Below are positions 24,749 to 33,770 of a stretch of 64,000 nucleotides of DNA, in pieces. The notes below the pieces were generated by a model. It was not told where the DNA came from. It made no database searches and worked only from the letters and a program-made list of their open reading frames with translations. Source of the DNA: Nocardia asteroides. Its GTDB lineage: Bacteria; Actinomycetota; Actinomycetes; Mycobacteriales; Mycobacteriaceae. The position numbers and the translations under genes were made by a program. The stretch spans positions 806,001 through 870,000 of the forward strand of contig NZ_CP089214.1 of the NCBI RefSeq assembly GCF_021183625.1, written 5' to 3'. Every line of letters starts with the position of its first letter. Within the stretch, counting starts at the first letter, position 1.

Positions 24749-25632
24749 GCTGGGAACCGCACACCGTCGTCACCGAGGAGTACCTGGACCCGGGGCCGGT
24801 GGCGGCGCTCACCGCGCTGCTCGGCTCCGGCGCGCGGGCCGTCGCGGCGGGCGATCCGCTGCCCCCGCTGTGGCACTGGGCGGCGCTGCCGCGCTGGTCC
24901 GCGGCGGCCGAGACCGGGCCCGACGGGCACCCGCGCCGCGGTACCTTCCTGCCGCCGGTGGAGCTGCCGCGGCGGATGTTCGCCGGCGGCGAGGTGCGGT
25001 TGCGCGGGGTGCTCACCGTCGGCGCGGCTGTCCGCCGCGAGGCGCGGGTGCTCTCGGTGACGCCGAAGCGGGGGCGCAGCGGGCGGCTCGTGGCGGTGGT
25101 CGTCGAGATCACGCTGCGCGGCGCCGACGGCACCGTGGTGGAGCGGCAGGATCTCCTCTACCGCGAGGCGGCAGGCCCCGTCGCCGCGCCCCCGGCGCCG
25201 CCCGCCGTCGAGCCGGTCGGGGCGGCGCTGGCCCGGCTCGGTACCGGGAGCTGGGAGCTGCGCACCGATCCGGTCGTGCTCATGCGGTTCAGCGCCGCCA
25301 CCGCGAACGCGCACCGCATCCACTACGACCTGCCCTACGTCACCGGCGTCGAGGGGTACCCAGGGCTGGTCGTGCACGGCCCGCTCACCACCCTGGCGCT
25401 GGCCGAGACGCTGCGGATCGATGATCCCCGGCCGCCGGTGCTGCTGCGGCACCGCAATCTCGCCCCGATCTTCTGCGGCGCCGCCATCCGGCTCGGCCCC
25501 CGCGGCGACGCCGGATCGACGACGGCGACCGCCGCTCCGGAAGCCGAAAGAGTCGCCATCGGCGCCGATTCCACCATCCACGCGGTGCTCACCGCCGCCT
25601 TCGCACCCCCGGAGCCCGACCCCCATGCGTGA
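24745..25632 (+). CDS. FAS1-like acyl dehydratase / mesaconyl-CoA hydratase-like protein
   Basis: A 295-residue protein with a double hotdog layout. The N-terminal half contains [17 protein letters not shown] near residues 67-83. The C-terminal half has [20 protein letters not shown] near 186-205 followed by GLVVHGPL, which carries the Tyr, Asp and His typical of mesaconyl-C4-CoA/itaconyl-CoA hydratase-like and HTD-type dehydratases. GTG overlaps the preceding stop, and its own stop lies inside the thiolase gene. It probably hydrates an enoyl-CoA in the same beta-oxidation round. Confidence 0.85.
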   Translation: MSWEPHTVVTEEYLDPGPVAALTALLGSGARAVAAGDPLPPLWHWAALPRWSAAAETGPDGHPRRGTFLPPVELPRRMFAGGEVRLRGVLTVGAAVRREARVLSVTPKRGRSGRLVAVVVEITLRGADGTVVERQDLLYREAAGPVAAPPAPPAVEPVGAALARLGTGSWELRTDPVVLMRFSAATANAHRIHYDLPYVTGVEGYPGLVVHGPLTTLALAETLRIDDPRPPVLLRHRNLAPIFCGAAIRLGPRGDAGSTTATAAPEAERVAIGADSTIHAVLTAAFAPPEPDPHA

Positions 25633-26812
25633 AGTCGTCATCTGCGAACCCGTCCGCACCCCCGTCGGCCGCTACGGCGGCGCGCTCGCCGCGCACACCG
25701 CCGCCGAGCTCGGCGTGGTCGCGCTGCGCGGCCTGCTCGACCGCACCGGCATCGCCCCCGAGCTGATCGAGGACGTCGTCCTCGGCAACTGCAATCCCAG
25801 CAGCGAGGCGCCCGCACTCGGCCGGGTGGTCGCCCTCGATGCCGGGCTCCCGGTCACGGTGGGCGGGATGCAGCTGGACCGGCGCTGCGGCTCCGGGCTG
25901 CAGTCGGTGATCCAGGCGGTGCTGCAGGTGGGCAGCGGCGCCAACGAGGTCGTCGTCGCCGGCGGCGCGGAGAGCATGAGCAATGTCCCGTTCTACTCCA
26001 CCGACATCCGGTGGGGCGCCGCGCGCAGCGGCGTCACCATGCACGACGGGCTGGTCCGGGCGCGGGAGACCGCGGGCGGCAGGGGCTATCCAGTGCCGGG
26101 CGGCATGCTGGAGACCGCCGAGAACCTGCGCCGCGAGTACGCCATCCCACGCGCGGAGCAGGACGCGCTCGCGCTGCGCTCGCATCGCAATGCGGTGGCC
26201 GCCATCGAATCCGGCGCGGCCGCCGAGCAGATCGTCCCGGTCGGGACGGTCGCCACCGACGAGCATCCCCGCGCGGACACCACCCTGGAGGCGCTGGCGA
26301 AGCTGAAGCCGGTCCGGTTGCGGATCGACCCGGATTCCACGGTGACGGCGGGCAATTCGAGCGGCCAGAACGACGCCGCCGCCGTCTGCCTCGTCACCAC
26401 CCGCGCCACGGCCGACCGGCTCGGGCTGACCCCGCTGGTCCGGCTCGCCGCCTGGGCGGTGGCCGGGGTGCGGCCGAGCGTGATGGGGATCGGGCCGGTG
26501 CCCGCGACCGACGCCGCGCTCGGGCGGCTCGGGCTCACCCTCGCCGATATCGACCTGATCGAGCTGAACGAGGCCTTCGCCGCCCAGGCGCTGGCGGTGC
26601 TGCGCGAATGGAGGTTCGGCGACACCGACCTCGATCGGGTCAACGTGCACGGCTCCGGCATCTCGCTCGGCCACCCGGTCGGCGCCACCGGCACCAGGAT
26701 GCTGGCCACCCTGGCCCGTGAACTGCACCGCCGCGAGCTGCGGTACGGGCTGGAGACCATGTGCATCGGCGGCGGGCAGGGGCTGGCCGCCGTCTTCGAG
26801 AGGGTGAACTGA
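25625..26812 (+). CDS. Acetyl-CoA acyltransferase (thiolase)
   Basis: A 395-residue thiolase that cleaves a 3-ketoacyl-CoA with free CoA. The nucleophile Cys is at residue 88 in DRRCGSGLQ. NEAFAAQ near 319, GHPVGATGTR near 350 with the catalytic His, and the second Cys in CIGGGQG near 380 are all present, so it should be active. It overlaps the upstream hydratase gene by 8 bp. Together with the SDR, hydratase and acyl-CoA dehydrogenase of the same operon it forms a full beta-oxidation cycle. Confidence 0.95.
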   Translation: MREVVICEPVRTPVGRYGGALAAHTAAELGVVALRGLLDRTGIAPELIEDVVLGNCNPSSEAPALGRVVALDAGLPVTVGGMQLDRRCGSGLQSVIQAVLQVGSGANEVVVAGGAESMSNVPFYSTDIRWGAARSGVTMHDGLVRARETAGGRGYPVPGGMLETAENLRREYAIPRAEQDALALRSHRNAVAAIESGAAAEQIVPVGTVATDEHPRADTTLEALAKLKPVRLRIDPDSTVTAGNSSGQNDAAAVCLVTTRATADRLGLTPLVRLAAWAVAGVRPSVMGIGPVPATDAALGRLGLTLADIDLIELNEAFAAQALAVLREWRFGDTDLDRVNVHGSGISLGHPVGATGTRMLATLARELHRRELRYGLETMCIGGGQGLAAVFERVN

Positions 26813-26813
26813 T

Positions 26814-28016
26814 GTGGGGAAATTCCGACCGCTCGACAGTGCCGTGAACGCGGATCCGGCGCACGGCGCCACCGCCGCGGCCCCGCTGGCGGGGCTCCGA
26901 ATCGTCGAGATATCCAGCTTCGTGGCCGCGCCGCTGGCCGGGCTGACCCTGGCTCAACTCGGCGCCGAGGTGATCCGGGTGGACCCGCTCGGCGGCGGCC
27001 CCGATTACCGGCGCCTGCCGCTCACCGCCGCGGGCGAGAGCCTGTACTGGACCGGGCTGAACAAGGGCAAGCGCTCGGTCACCGTCGACCTGCGCTCGCC
27101 GGAGGGCCGGGCGGCGGTACTCGGGCTGATCACCGACGGCAGCGGCATCGTGCTCACCAATGCCGCCCGGCCCTGGCACGGCTACGACGCTCTCCGCGCA
27201 CTGCGGGACGATCTCGTCCACCTGGAGATCACCGGCCGGGCCGACGGCGGCACCGCCGTCGACTACACCGTCAACGCCGCGACCGGCTTCCCCTTCGTCA
27301 CCGGCCCGGCGGAGCACGAGGGCCCGGTCAACCACGTCCTGCCCGCCTGGGATGTCGCCTGCGGGCTGTACGCGGCGCTGGCGATCACCGCCGCGGTGCG
27401 CCACCGCGACGCCACCGGCGCGGGCAGCCGGATCGTGCTCCCGCTGGAGAACGTGGCACTGGCGATCGCCGGGCACCTCGGCTTCCTCGGCGAAGCGGCG
27501 GTGAACCGAACTGAGCGCCCGCGCATCGGGAACGCGCTCTTCGGCCAGTACGGCGCACCCTTCACCGCCGCCGACGACGCCACCTTCATGATCGTCGCGC
27601 TCACCCCGCGGCACTTCACCGATCTCGTCGCGCTCACCGGTACCGGCGCGGCGGTGCGGGCACTGGCGGGAGCGCTCGACGCCGACTTCGCCGACGAAGG
27701 TGACCGCTACCGGCACCGGGACGTACTGACCGGGCTCTTCACCCCCTGGTTCCGCGAGCGCACCGGCCCCGAGATCGAGGCGGCGCTGACCGGAACCTCC
27801 CTGCTGTGGGACCGCTACCGCACCTTCCTGGAACTGGTCGACAGCCCCCGCGTCACCGGTAACCCGCTCTTCACCACCGTGCACCAGCCGGGAATCGGCG
27901 ATCTGCCCGCCCCCGGCTCGCCGATGACGGTGGACGGCGCGCACTCCCCCGCCCGGCCGGCGCCCACGCTCGGCGCCGACACCGAAGCCCTGCTGCAGGA
28001 ACGGAACCCCTCGTGA
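26814..28016 (+). CDS. Family III CoA transferase (CaiB/BaiF)
   Basis: A 400-residue CoA transferase or racemase. GLRIVEISSFVAAPLAGLTL near residues 27-46 and LGAEVIRVDPLGGGPDYRR near 49-67 form the N-terminal signature. The catalytic Asp expected in the central part probably lies in LPAWDVACGLYAAL near 178-191. The start is GTG directly after the thiolase stop, with GAGAGGGT upstream. The family also includes alpha-methylacyl-CoA racemase. In a branched-substrate pathway racemisation of a methyl branch before the acyl-CoA dehydrogenase that follows is a good alternative. Confidence 0.9.
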   Translation: MGKFRPLDSAVNADPAHGATAAAPLAGLRIVEISSFVAAPLAGLTLAQLGAEVIRVDPLGGGPDYRRLPLTAAGESLYWTGLNKGKRSVTVDLRSPEGRAAVLGLITDGSGIVLTNAARPWHGYDALRALRDDLVHLEITGRADGGTAVDYTVNAATGFPFVTGPAEHEGPVNHVLPAWDVACGLYAALAITAAVRHRDATGAGSRIVLPLENVALAIAGHLGFLGEAAVNRTERPRIGNALFGQYGAPFTAADDATFMIVALTPRHFTDLVALTGTGAAVRALAGALDADFADEGDRYRHRDVLTGLFTPWFRERTGPEIEAALTGTSLLWDRYRTFLELVDSPRVTGNPLFTTVHQPGIGDLPAPGSPMTVDGAHSPARPAPTLGADTEALLQERNPS

Positions 28017-29203
28017 AACTCGCGCAGACCCACGGCCTGACCGACGTCCAGACCGATATCCTCGCCACCGTCCGCAGCTTCGTGGACAGGGAGATCATTC
28101 CGGTCGCGCAGCACCTGGAGCACACCGACACCTACCCGCGGGCCATCGTGGACCGGATGGCCGAGATGGGGCTGTTCGGGCTGATGATCGACGAGGAGTA
28201 CGGCGGGCTCGGCGAATCGCTGCTCACCTACGCCCTGTGCGTGGAGGAGCTGGCGCGGGGCTGGATGAGCGTCTCCGGCGTGATCAACACCCACTTCATC
28301 GTCGCCTACCTGCTGCGGCAACACGGCACGGCGGAGCAGAAGGCCCGGTTCCTGCCGCGGATGGCGACCGGGGAGGTGCGCGGGGCGTTCTCCATGTCCG
28401 AGCCCGAGCTGGGCTCGGATGTCGCGGCTATCCGCACCAGGGCCGTGCGCGGCGCCGACGGCGGCTACACCATCGACGGCCGCAAGATGTGGCTCACCAA
28501 CGGCTCGACCGCGACCCTGGTCGCGGTGCTCGTCCGCACCGACGAGGGCGCCGAGCGCCCGCACGACAACCTCACCGCGTTCCTCATCGAGAAGCCCGCC
28601 GGGCTCGGCGAGATCGCGCCCGGGCTCACCGTTCCCGGGCGCATCCCCAAGATGGGGTACAAGGGCATCGACACCACCGAGCTGCTGCTCGACGCCTACC
28701 GCACCCCCGCCGACACCGTGCTCGGCGAAGCACCGGGCAGCGGGTTCAAGCAGATGATGGACGGCATCGAAGTGGGCCGGGTCAATGTGGCCGCCAGGGC
28801 GTGCGGCATCGCCATCCGCGCCTTCGAGCTCGGTGCCCGCTACGCCCAGCAGCGCTCGGCCTTCGGCAAGCCGATCGTGCAGCACCAGGCGATCGAGTTC
28901 GCGCTCGCCGAGATGGCGACCAAGGTCGAGGCCGCGCACCTGATGATGGTGAACGCGGCCCGGCTCAAGGACTCCGGGGAGCGCAGCGACGTCGCCGCCG
29001 GGATGGCGAAGTACCTGGCCAGCGAGTTCTGCAACGAGGTGACCCAGGCCGGGTTCCGCATCCACGGCGGCTACGGCTACTCCACCGAGTACGAGATCGA
29101 GCGGCTCATGCGCGAGGCGCCGTTCCTGCTCATCGGCGAGGGGACCAGCGAGATCCAGAAGCGGATCATCGCCCGCGGTGTCCTCGCCGACTACCGGCTC
29201 TGA
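28013..29203 (+). CDS. Acyl-CoA dehydrogenase
   Basis: A 396-residue FAD-dependent acyl-CoA dehydrogenase. FSMSEPELGSDVAAI near residues 127-141 is the substrate/FAD signature and KMWLTNG near 158 forms the beta-domain. YAQQRSAFGKPIVQHQAIEF near 279-298 is typical. IHGGYGYSTEYEIERLMREA near 347-366 and IGEGTSEIQKRIIARG near 372 complete the C-terminus. GTG overlaps the stop of the CoA transferase. It is the last gene of the operon, before a convergent hairpin. It introduces the alpha-beta double bond handled by the hydratase earlier in the operon. Confidence 0.94.
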   Translation: MKLAQTHGLTDVQTDILATVRSFVDREIIPVAQHLEHTDTYPRAIVDRMAEMGLFGLMIDEEYGGLGESLLTYALCVEELARGWMSVSGVINTHFIVAYLLRQHGTAEQKARFLPRMATGEVRGAFSMSEPELGSDVAAIRTRAVRGADGGYTIDGRKMWLTNGSTATLVAVLVRTDEGAERPHDNLTAFLIEKPAGLGEIAPGLTVPGRIPKMGYKGIDTTELLLDAYRTPADTVLGEAPGSGFKQMMDGIEVGRVNVAARACGIAIRAFELGARYAQQRSAFGKPIVQHQAIEFALAEMATKVEAAHLMMVNAARLKDSGERSDVAAGMAKYLASEFCNEVTQAGFRIHGGYGYSTEYEIERLMREAPFLLIGEGTSEIQKRIIARGVLADYRL

Positions 29204-29210
29204 ACCGCGG

Positions 29211-29237
29211 GCCGCCGGGCAGCAGGCTCCCGGCGGC
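29211..29237. terminator. Hairpin terminator between convergent genes
   Basis: GCCGCCGGG and CCCGGCGGC pair over 9 bp with a 9-base loop, eight bases after the acyl-CoA dehydrogenase stop. Confidence 0.6.
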
Positions 29238-29292
29238 ACACGATCGCCGGCCGGAACTCGGCTGCGGCGGCGCCGCGGTCACCTGCCCGAGG

Positions 29293-30351
29293 TCAGCTGC
29301 CGGCTGCGACGGGGGCCGTCCGGTCCTCGGCGGTAGCCGTGCGTGCCGCCCCGGTGCCACCGCCGGTTCCCCCCGGCCGCCGTCCGCGGACGGCCAGGTA
29401 GACCGCGAAGAGGACGAGCAGCCCGCCGACGACCGCGATGCCGATCGGCACGTAGACGAAGACCAGCCGCAGCGAGTCCCGGCCGTCCTGCGCGGTCCGC
29501 GCCAGCGACGCCACCGTCTCCGGGGTGAATCGCAGCTCGCCCGCGTACACCACGACCTTGTTCGGATCGCCGGGCGCGGAGCCGAAGTACGAGGTCGGCT
29601 GCACGACGGTGTCGATGACGGACCCGGTCACGGGCTCCACCCACATGTCCTGCACCAGCGTGTAGTACAGGTTCCCGACGACCAGCTCGTCACCGGGCAG
29701 CCCCCACTTGGAAGCGGGCAGCGGGAGCCGGGCGGGCTGGCTGTTCGCGGGCGAGCCCGCCATGTCGTAATCGGTGACCTCGAAGCGGAAGTGCAGCAGC
29801 TGCTGCCCCTCGATCTCGCGGTCGGCATCCAGATATTTCGCCGTCACCGGGGTCAGGGTCGCGGTGTCGAAGTACGAGTAGTCGCCGCGCGCGGTGTCGG
29901 CGGGAAAGGTCCAGTACGTCCCGGTGCGCACGGGGGTCGGCTTGGCCGACGCGGCCGCGGGTGCCCGCATGGTGGATTCCGGCGTGGCGACCGCGATCCT
30001 GGTGCCGGGGTCGACGGTCACGACATCGATCGCGGTGTGGAACTCGGTGCCCGCGCCGGTGACGCCCCTCGCCTCGGTGCGCACCACCAGATCACCGCTG
30101 TCGGTGCTCGATTCGGCCTTCGTCGTGGTGTCGATCCGGATCTCGGTCCCGTCGTCCACCTTCAGCGGGCCGGGCACCATCACGCTCGACCGGTCGAGCA
30201 GGCTCGCGGTGCCGACCAGCACGGTCTCCTGCGTGAAATCGGCGGGCACCCGGACCGCGGAGTCCCGGAGCCGACCGGGCGCGAACGCGGCCGCGGCCAC
30301 CAATAGGACACCGAGGACGGCGAGGGCGGAAACGAGAATCTTGCGTGTCAC
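29293..30351 (-). CDS. DUF3068 (PorA-family) membrane protein
   Basis: A 352-residue envelope protein. One hydrophobic helix is at residues 5-25 (ILVSALAVLGVLLVAAAAFA), then a large extracytoplasmic domain with several Trp/Tyr-rich beta stretches. A second helix near 300-322 (VFVYVPIGIAVVGGLLVLFA) precedes a short basic cytosolic tail. This two-anchor layout is characteristic of DUF3068, a family of mycolic-acid bacteria annotated as PorA-like. The molecular role is not established. Within a hydrophobic-substrate locus it might take part in envelope passage, but that is inference. Confidence 0.85.
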   Translation of the reverse strand: MTRKILVSALAVLGVLLVAAAAFAPGRLRDSAVRVPADFTQETVLVGTASLLDRSSVMVPGPLKVDDGTEIRIDTTTKAESSTDSGDLVVRTEARGVTGAGTEFHTAIDVVTVDPGTRIAVATPESTMRAPAAASAKPTPVRTGTYWTFPADTARGDYSYFDTATLTPVTAKYLDADREIEGQQLLHFRFEVTDYDMAGSPANSQPARLPLPASKWGLPGDELVVGNLYYTLVQDMWVEPVTGSVIDTVVQPTSYFGSAPGDPNKVVVYAGELRFTPETVASLARTAQDGRDSLRLVFVYVPIGIAVVGGLLVLFAVYLAVRGRRPGGTGGGTGAARTATAEDRTAPVAAGS

Positions 30352-30590
30352 AGAACGACACTCCCTATTTCGACAAAGACGAGTGGCTCGACCGTAGTCA
30401 CAATCGTTACGACACCGTTAGCAAACGAAGCACATTCCGCCACGGGGATTTTCGAATTCGGGATCACGGCAGGTAGACCCGGCGGCCGTCGACCGGCTCC
30501 CACGGGATCCGGCCGCGCTTCCCGCGGAGAGCACTTACCGTTGAGCTGAGCACAGCTTGTTCCGCGCCAACCCGGCCCGAGGCCTCCGAA
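30352..30590. other. Divergent promoter region with an isolated operator half-site
   Basis: This is most of the intergenic space between the DUF3068 gene and the kinase-like gene. It holds a solitary operator half, CTTACCGTTGAGC, at 30534-30546 that lacks a good partner arm. A second weak partial match, ACCGTAGTCAC, is at 30398-30408. I saw no gene in it. Confidence 0.4.
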
Positions 30591-30625
30591 GTAACGGTAA
30601 GTTGTACCGTTGCCATTACAGTGCA
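30591..30625. promoter_or_regulatory. Two overlapping regulon operators
   Basis: Sites 30591-30613 and 30603-30625 overlap with a 12-bp offset, and each matches 10 of 12 core positions. They give three half-sites: AACGGTAAG, TACCGTTG and ATTACAGT. The array ends 16 bp before the start codon of the kinase-like gene, so binding would block transcription start. It has the same geometry as the array at 4183-4217. Confidence 0.72.
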
Positions 30626-30641
30626 GTCTTGGAGGACGACC

Positions 30642-31721
30642 ATGACCCCAGCAATCCCGCGCGGCCCGGACGACCTGACGCCGAGCTGGCTCGGTGCGGT
30701 GCTCGGCGGCGCCACCCCGGTCGCCGTCGACCGCGTGGTCGTCACGCCCGTCGGCACCGGCCAGACCGGCGCCACCTACCGGCTCACCGTCGACTACCCC
30801 GCCCCGGCCGGGCACCCGCGCACCCTGGTGGCGAAGCTGCCCGCGCAGGACGACGCGGTGCGCGCCGGGGTCACGCTCGGCTACCTCGCCGAGGTCGAGT
30901 TCTACGCCGGCGTCGCGCACCGCACCAGCGTGCCGGTGCCGCGCTGTCACCACAGCGCGATCAACCGGGACGGCTCCGAGTACGTGCTGCTGCTCGACGA
31001 CCTCGACCCCGCGCAGCAGGGCGACCAGGTCTCCGGCTGCGACGAGGAGACCGCGCGCCGCGCGGTGACCGCGCTGGCCGGGCTGCACGGCCCGAGCTGG
31101 TGCGATCCGGCCTGGCTCGCCCTTCCGGTCGGCGCCATGCCCAAGCCGGGCGACGTGGCGGCGGCGGGCGGGCTCGGACAGGTCGTCGACATGGTCGCCC
31201 CCGCCATCCTTGAGCGCTTCGGCCCCTTCCTGGACGACGCCGATCGGGAGACGCTGCGGCGCGCGCTCGAGCTCATGGGGCCGTGGCTGTGCACCGACAC
31301 CGGCCGCTACGCGCTCATGCACGGCGACTACCGCCTCGACAACCTGCTCTTCGACGCCGACCGGCTCTTCGTCGTCGACTGGCAGACGCTCGGCGTCGGG
31401 CTGCCCGCCCGCGACCTGGCCTACTTCATCGGCACCTGCCTCGACCCCGAGCTGCGCGCGGCAACCGAGCAGCGCCTGGTCGCGGCCTACCACGCGGAGC
31501 TGCTCCGGCACGGCGTGCGCGACTACGACCTGGAGACCTGCCTGGCCGACTACCGCCTGGGCATGCTGCAGGGGCCGCTGATCATCGCGCTCGGCGCCGC
31601 CTTCGCCGCGAGCACCGAGCGCGGCGACGACCTGTTCCGGGTGATGCTGCGCCGCAGCTGCCGTGCCATCCGCGAGCTCGGCACCCTCGACCTCGTGCGC
31701 GCCGCCGGCGCGACCGCCTAG
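30642..31721 (+). CDS. Aminoglycoside-phosphotransferase-fold kinase (FadE36/ACAD10-like)
   Basis: A 359-residue kinase-fold protein. LVAKLP near residues 62-67 holds the ATP-binding Lys. MHGDYRLDNLLF near 226-237 is the catalytic loop and FVVDWQTLGVG near 245-255 the metal-binding DxD-like motif. Proteins like this sit beside acyl-CoA dehydrogenases in actinobacteria and, as ACAD10/11 domains, phosphorylate hydroxyacyl-CoAs so that the phosphate can be eliminated. That activity is plausible here but not shown. ATG at 30642 is preceded by GGAGGA. It is followed by an SDR 10 bp downstream. Confidence 0.87.
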   Translation: MTPAIPRGPDDLTPSWLGAVLGGATPVAVDRVVVTPVGTGQTGATYRLTVDYPAPAGHPRTLVAKLPAQDDAVRAGVTLGYLAEVEFYAGVAHRTSVPVPRCHHSAINRDGSEYVLLLDDLDPAQQGDQVSGCDEETARRAVTALAGLHGPSWCDPAWLALPVGAMPKPGDVAAAGGLGQVVDMVAPAILERFGPFLDDADRETLRRALELMGPWLCTDTGRYALMHGDYRLDNLLFDADRLFVVDWQTLGVGLPARDLAYFIGTCLDPELRAATEQRLVAAYHAELLRHGVRDYDLETCLADYRLGMLQGPLIIALGAAFAASTERGDDLFRVMLRRSCRAIRELGTLDLVRAAGATA

Positions 31722-31731
31722 GCGACCGGCC

Positions 31732-32529
31732 GTGGATCTTGGACTGCGCGACGCGACCGCGGTCGTCGTCGGCGGTAGCCGCGGGATGGGGCTCGCCACC
31801 GCGCGCTGCCTGGCCGAGGAGGGCGCCCGCGTCGCGGTGGTCGGGCGCACCGCCGCCGACGTGGCCGCCGCCGCGCGCGACCTGACCGAGCGCGGCAGCC
31901 CGGACGCGGTCGGGCTCGCCGCCGACGCCGCCGATCCCGCCGCCGTGCGGCGGGTCTTCGCCGAGCTCGGCGAGCGCTGGGACGACAGCCTCAACGCCCT
32001 GGTGAACACCGCGGGCCCGAACGTGCAGGGCAGCTTCGAGACGCTGAGCGCGGACAGCTGGCGCGAAGCCGTCGACTACGGCGCCATGCCGATGGTGCAC
32101 TGCGTGCAGGCCGCGCTGCCGCTGCTGCGCCGCGCCGAATGGGCGCGCATCGTCAACTTCTCGGCGCACTCCACCCAGCGTCAGAGCGTGAACCTGGTGG
32201 CCTACACCGCCGCCAAGGCCATGGTCACCAGCGTCTCCAAGAACCTCTCGCTGCTGCTCGCGCCCGAGGAGATCCTCGTCAACGTGGTCTCCCCCGGCAC
32301 CTTCGTCACCCCGGCGCTGCTCGACTGGGCCCGCTCGGCCGGCGTGCACACCGACGACCCGTACGAACTCATGCGGGCGATCGGCGCGCACTTCGGCCAC
32401 CCCGCGCAGATGCCGCGCGCCGGACGGCCGGAGGAGATCGCTCCGGTCGTCACCTTCCTCGCCTCGCGGCGCAATTCCTACACCACCGGCGCCGACATCA
32501 ACGTCGACGGCGGCTCCGATTTCACCTGA
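31732..32529 (+). CDS. Short-chain dehydrogenase/reductase
   Basis: A 265-residue SDR with GTG start. GGSRGMG near residues 14-20 is the cofactor motif and NTAGPN near 90 replaces NNAG. Ser lies in NFSAHS near 139-144 and YTAAK near 160-164 is the catalytic pair. TTGADINVDGGSDF closes the fold. The gene is 10 bp after the kinase-like gene and probably co-transcribed under the double operator. It is expected to oxidise or reduce a hydroxyl/keto group of a pathway intermediate. Confidence 0.9.
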   Translation: MDLGLRDATAVVVGGSRGMGLATARCLAEEGARVAVVGRTAADVAAAARDLTERGSPDAVGLAADAADPAAVRRVFAELGERWDDSLNALVNTAGPNVQGSFETLSADSWREAVDYGAMPMVHCVQAALPLLRRAEWARIVNFSAHSTQRQSVNLVAYTAAKAMVTSVSKNLSLLLAPEEILVNVVSPGTFVTPALLDWARSAGVHTDDPYELMRAIGAHFGHPAQMPRAGRPEEIAPVVTFLASRRNSYTTGADINVDGGSDFT

Positions 32530-32608
32530 CGGGGCCGCTTCGCTGCGAGGATGCCGTCCTCCGATCAGTTGTGAAGATGGAAGAACAACCGACTATTCCC
32601 GGCGTTCG

Positions 32609-33757
32609 TCAGGTCGTGACGATCGTGGCGCCCGCGGTGCCCGGTGCGCCGTAGAGCAGGGCGAAGCCCGCCTTGGGCGCACCGGCGACCTGCCGCTCCC
32701 CCGCGGTCCCGCGCAGCTGCAGTACCAGCTCGTGCAGCTGCCGCAGCCCGGAGGCGCCGATCGGCTCGCCGTTGGCGATCAGCCCGCCGTCGGTGTTCAC
32801 CGGCAGCGAGCCGGTGATCTCCGTCGCGCCCTCGGCGATCAGCTTCTCCTGGTCGCCGTCCGCGCACAGCCCGGCCTCGGCCATGTGGATGACCTCCGCG
32901 CCCGCGTCGGTGTCCTGCAACTGGGCGATGTCGATGTCGGCCGGGGAGATCCCGGCGGACTCGAAGGCCGCGCGCGCGGCGTGCACCGAGGGGGCGGCCT
33001 CCTCCCGCACCGGCGCGTAGGTCGTGTTCACCTCGTAGGCGCCGTAGCTGCGGGTGCGGATCTCGACCGCGCGCACGTACACCGGTTTGGCGGTGTAGCG
33101 GTGGGCGATGTCGGCCCGGCACATGATCACCGCGGCGGCGCCCTCGTCCGGGGCGCAGAACATGTAGTGCGTGAGGGGGTAGTTGAGCATCGGCGCGGCC
33201 AGGATGTCGTCCTCGGCGACCGGCTTGCGGCGGAACGCGTTCGGGTTCAGCGCGCCGTTGCGGTAGTTCTTCGCCGCGACCCTGGCCAGGGTGCGCTGCG
33301 AGATGCCGTGGTCGTGCAGGTAGCGGTTGGCCTTCATGCCGAAGAACTGGGTGGTCAGGTACTGGCCGTTCTCCCCGTACCACTTCGGCATCCCGACCAG
33401 GGTCGGGTCGACGGTGAAGGCGCCGCGCGGGTGCTTGTCCATGCCGATCGCGATGCCGATGTCGTACTTGCCGAGCCGGATCCCGTCGGCCACCGCCTCG
33501 GTGGCTGCGGCCGCGGTGGCGCAGGCGTTGAAGACGTTGGTGAACGGGATTCCGGTGAGCCCCATCAGGCTCACGATCGCGTCCGGGTTGGCGACCTCCC
33601 AGCTGCCGCCGACGGCGAACTGGATGTCCCTCCACACCAGCCCGGCGTCGGCCAGCGCGGCCCGGATCGCCTCCGCCCCCATCTGCATGGCGGTCTTGCC
33701 CTCGAAGCGGCCGAACGGATGCAGGCCGACACCGATGATCGCGACATCGTTGCTCAT
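32609..33757 (-). CDS. Thiolase-fold lipid-transfer-like protein (Ltp-type thiolase/aldolase)
   Basis: A 382-residue thiolase-superfamily protein of the SCP-x/Ltp branch. NVFNACATAAAATEAVADGI near residues 74-93 keeps a Cys at the nucleophile region. MFCAPDEGAAAVIMC near 199-213 is typical. The usual C-terminal GHPxGATG is replaced by ANGEPIGASG near 329-338, as in Ltp-type enzymes that perform retro-aldol rather than Claisen cleavage. It follows a DUF35 gene in the same operon, the standard partner of such enzymes (compare Ltp2 with ChsH2-DUF35). Likely role: C-C bond cleavage of a beta-hydroxyacyl-CoA. Confidence 0.87.
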   Translation of the reverse strand: MSNDVAIIGVGLHPFGRFEGKTAMQMGAEAIRAALADAGLVWRDIQFAVGGSWEVANPDAIVSLMGLTGIPFTNVFNACATAAAATEAVADGIRLGKYDIGIAIGMDKHPRGAFTVDPTLVGMPKWYGENGQYLTTQFFGMKANRYLHDHGISQRTLARVAAKNYRNGALNPNAFRRKPVAEDDILAAPMLNYPLTHYMFCAPDEGAAAVIMCRADIAHRYTAKPVYVRAVEIRTRSYGAYEVNTTYAPVREEAAPSVHAARAAFESAGISPADIDIAQLQDTDAGAEVIHMAEAGLCADGDQEKLIAEGATEITGSLPVNTDGGLIANGEPIGASGLRQLHELVLQLRGTAGERQVAGAPKAGFALLYGAPGTAGATIVTT

Positions 33758-33770
33758 CTGAACTCCCGAT

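Noticed and set aside
30534..30556. A full regulon operator at this position
   Set aside because: The left half (CTTACCGTTG) is good but the right half does not match, so it is noted only as an isolated half-site.
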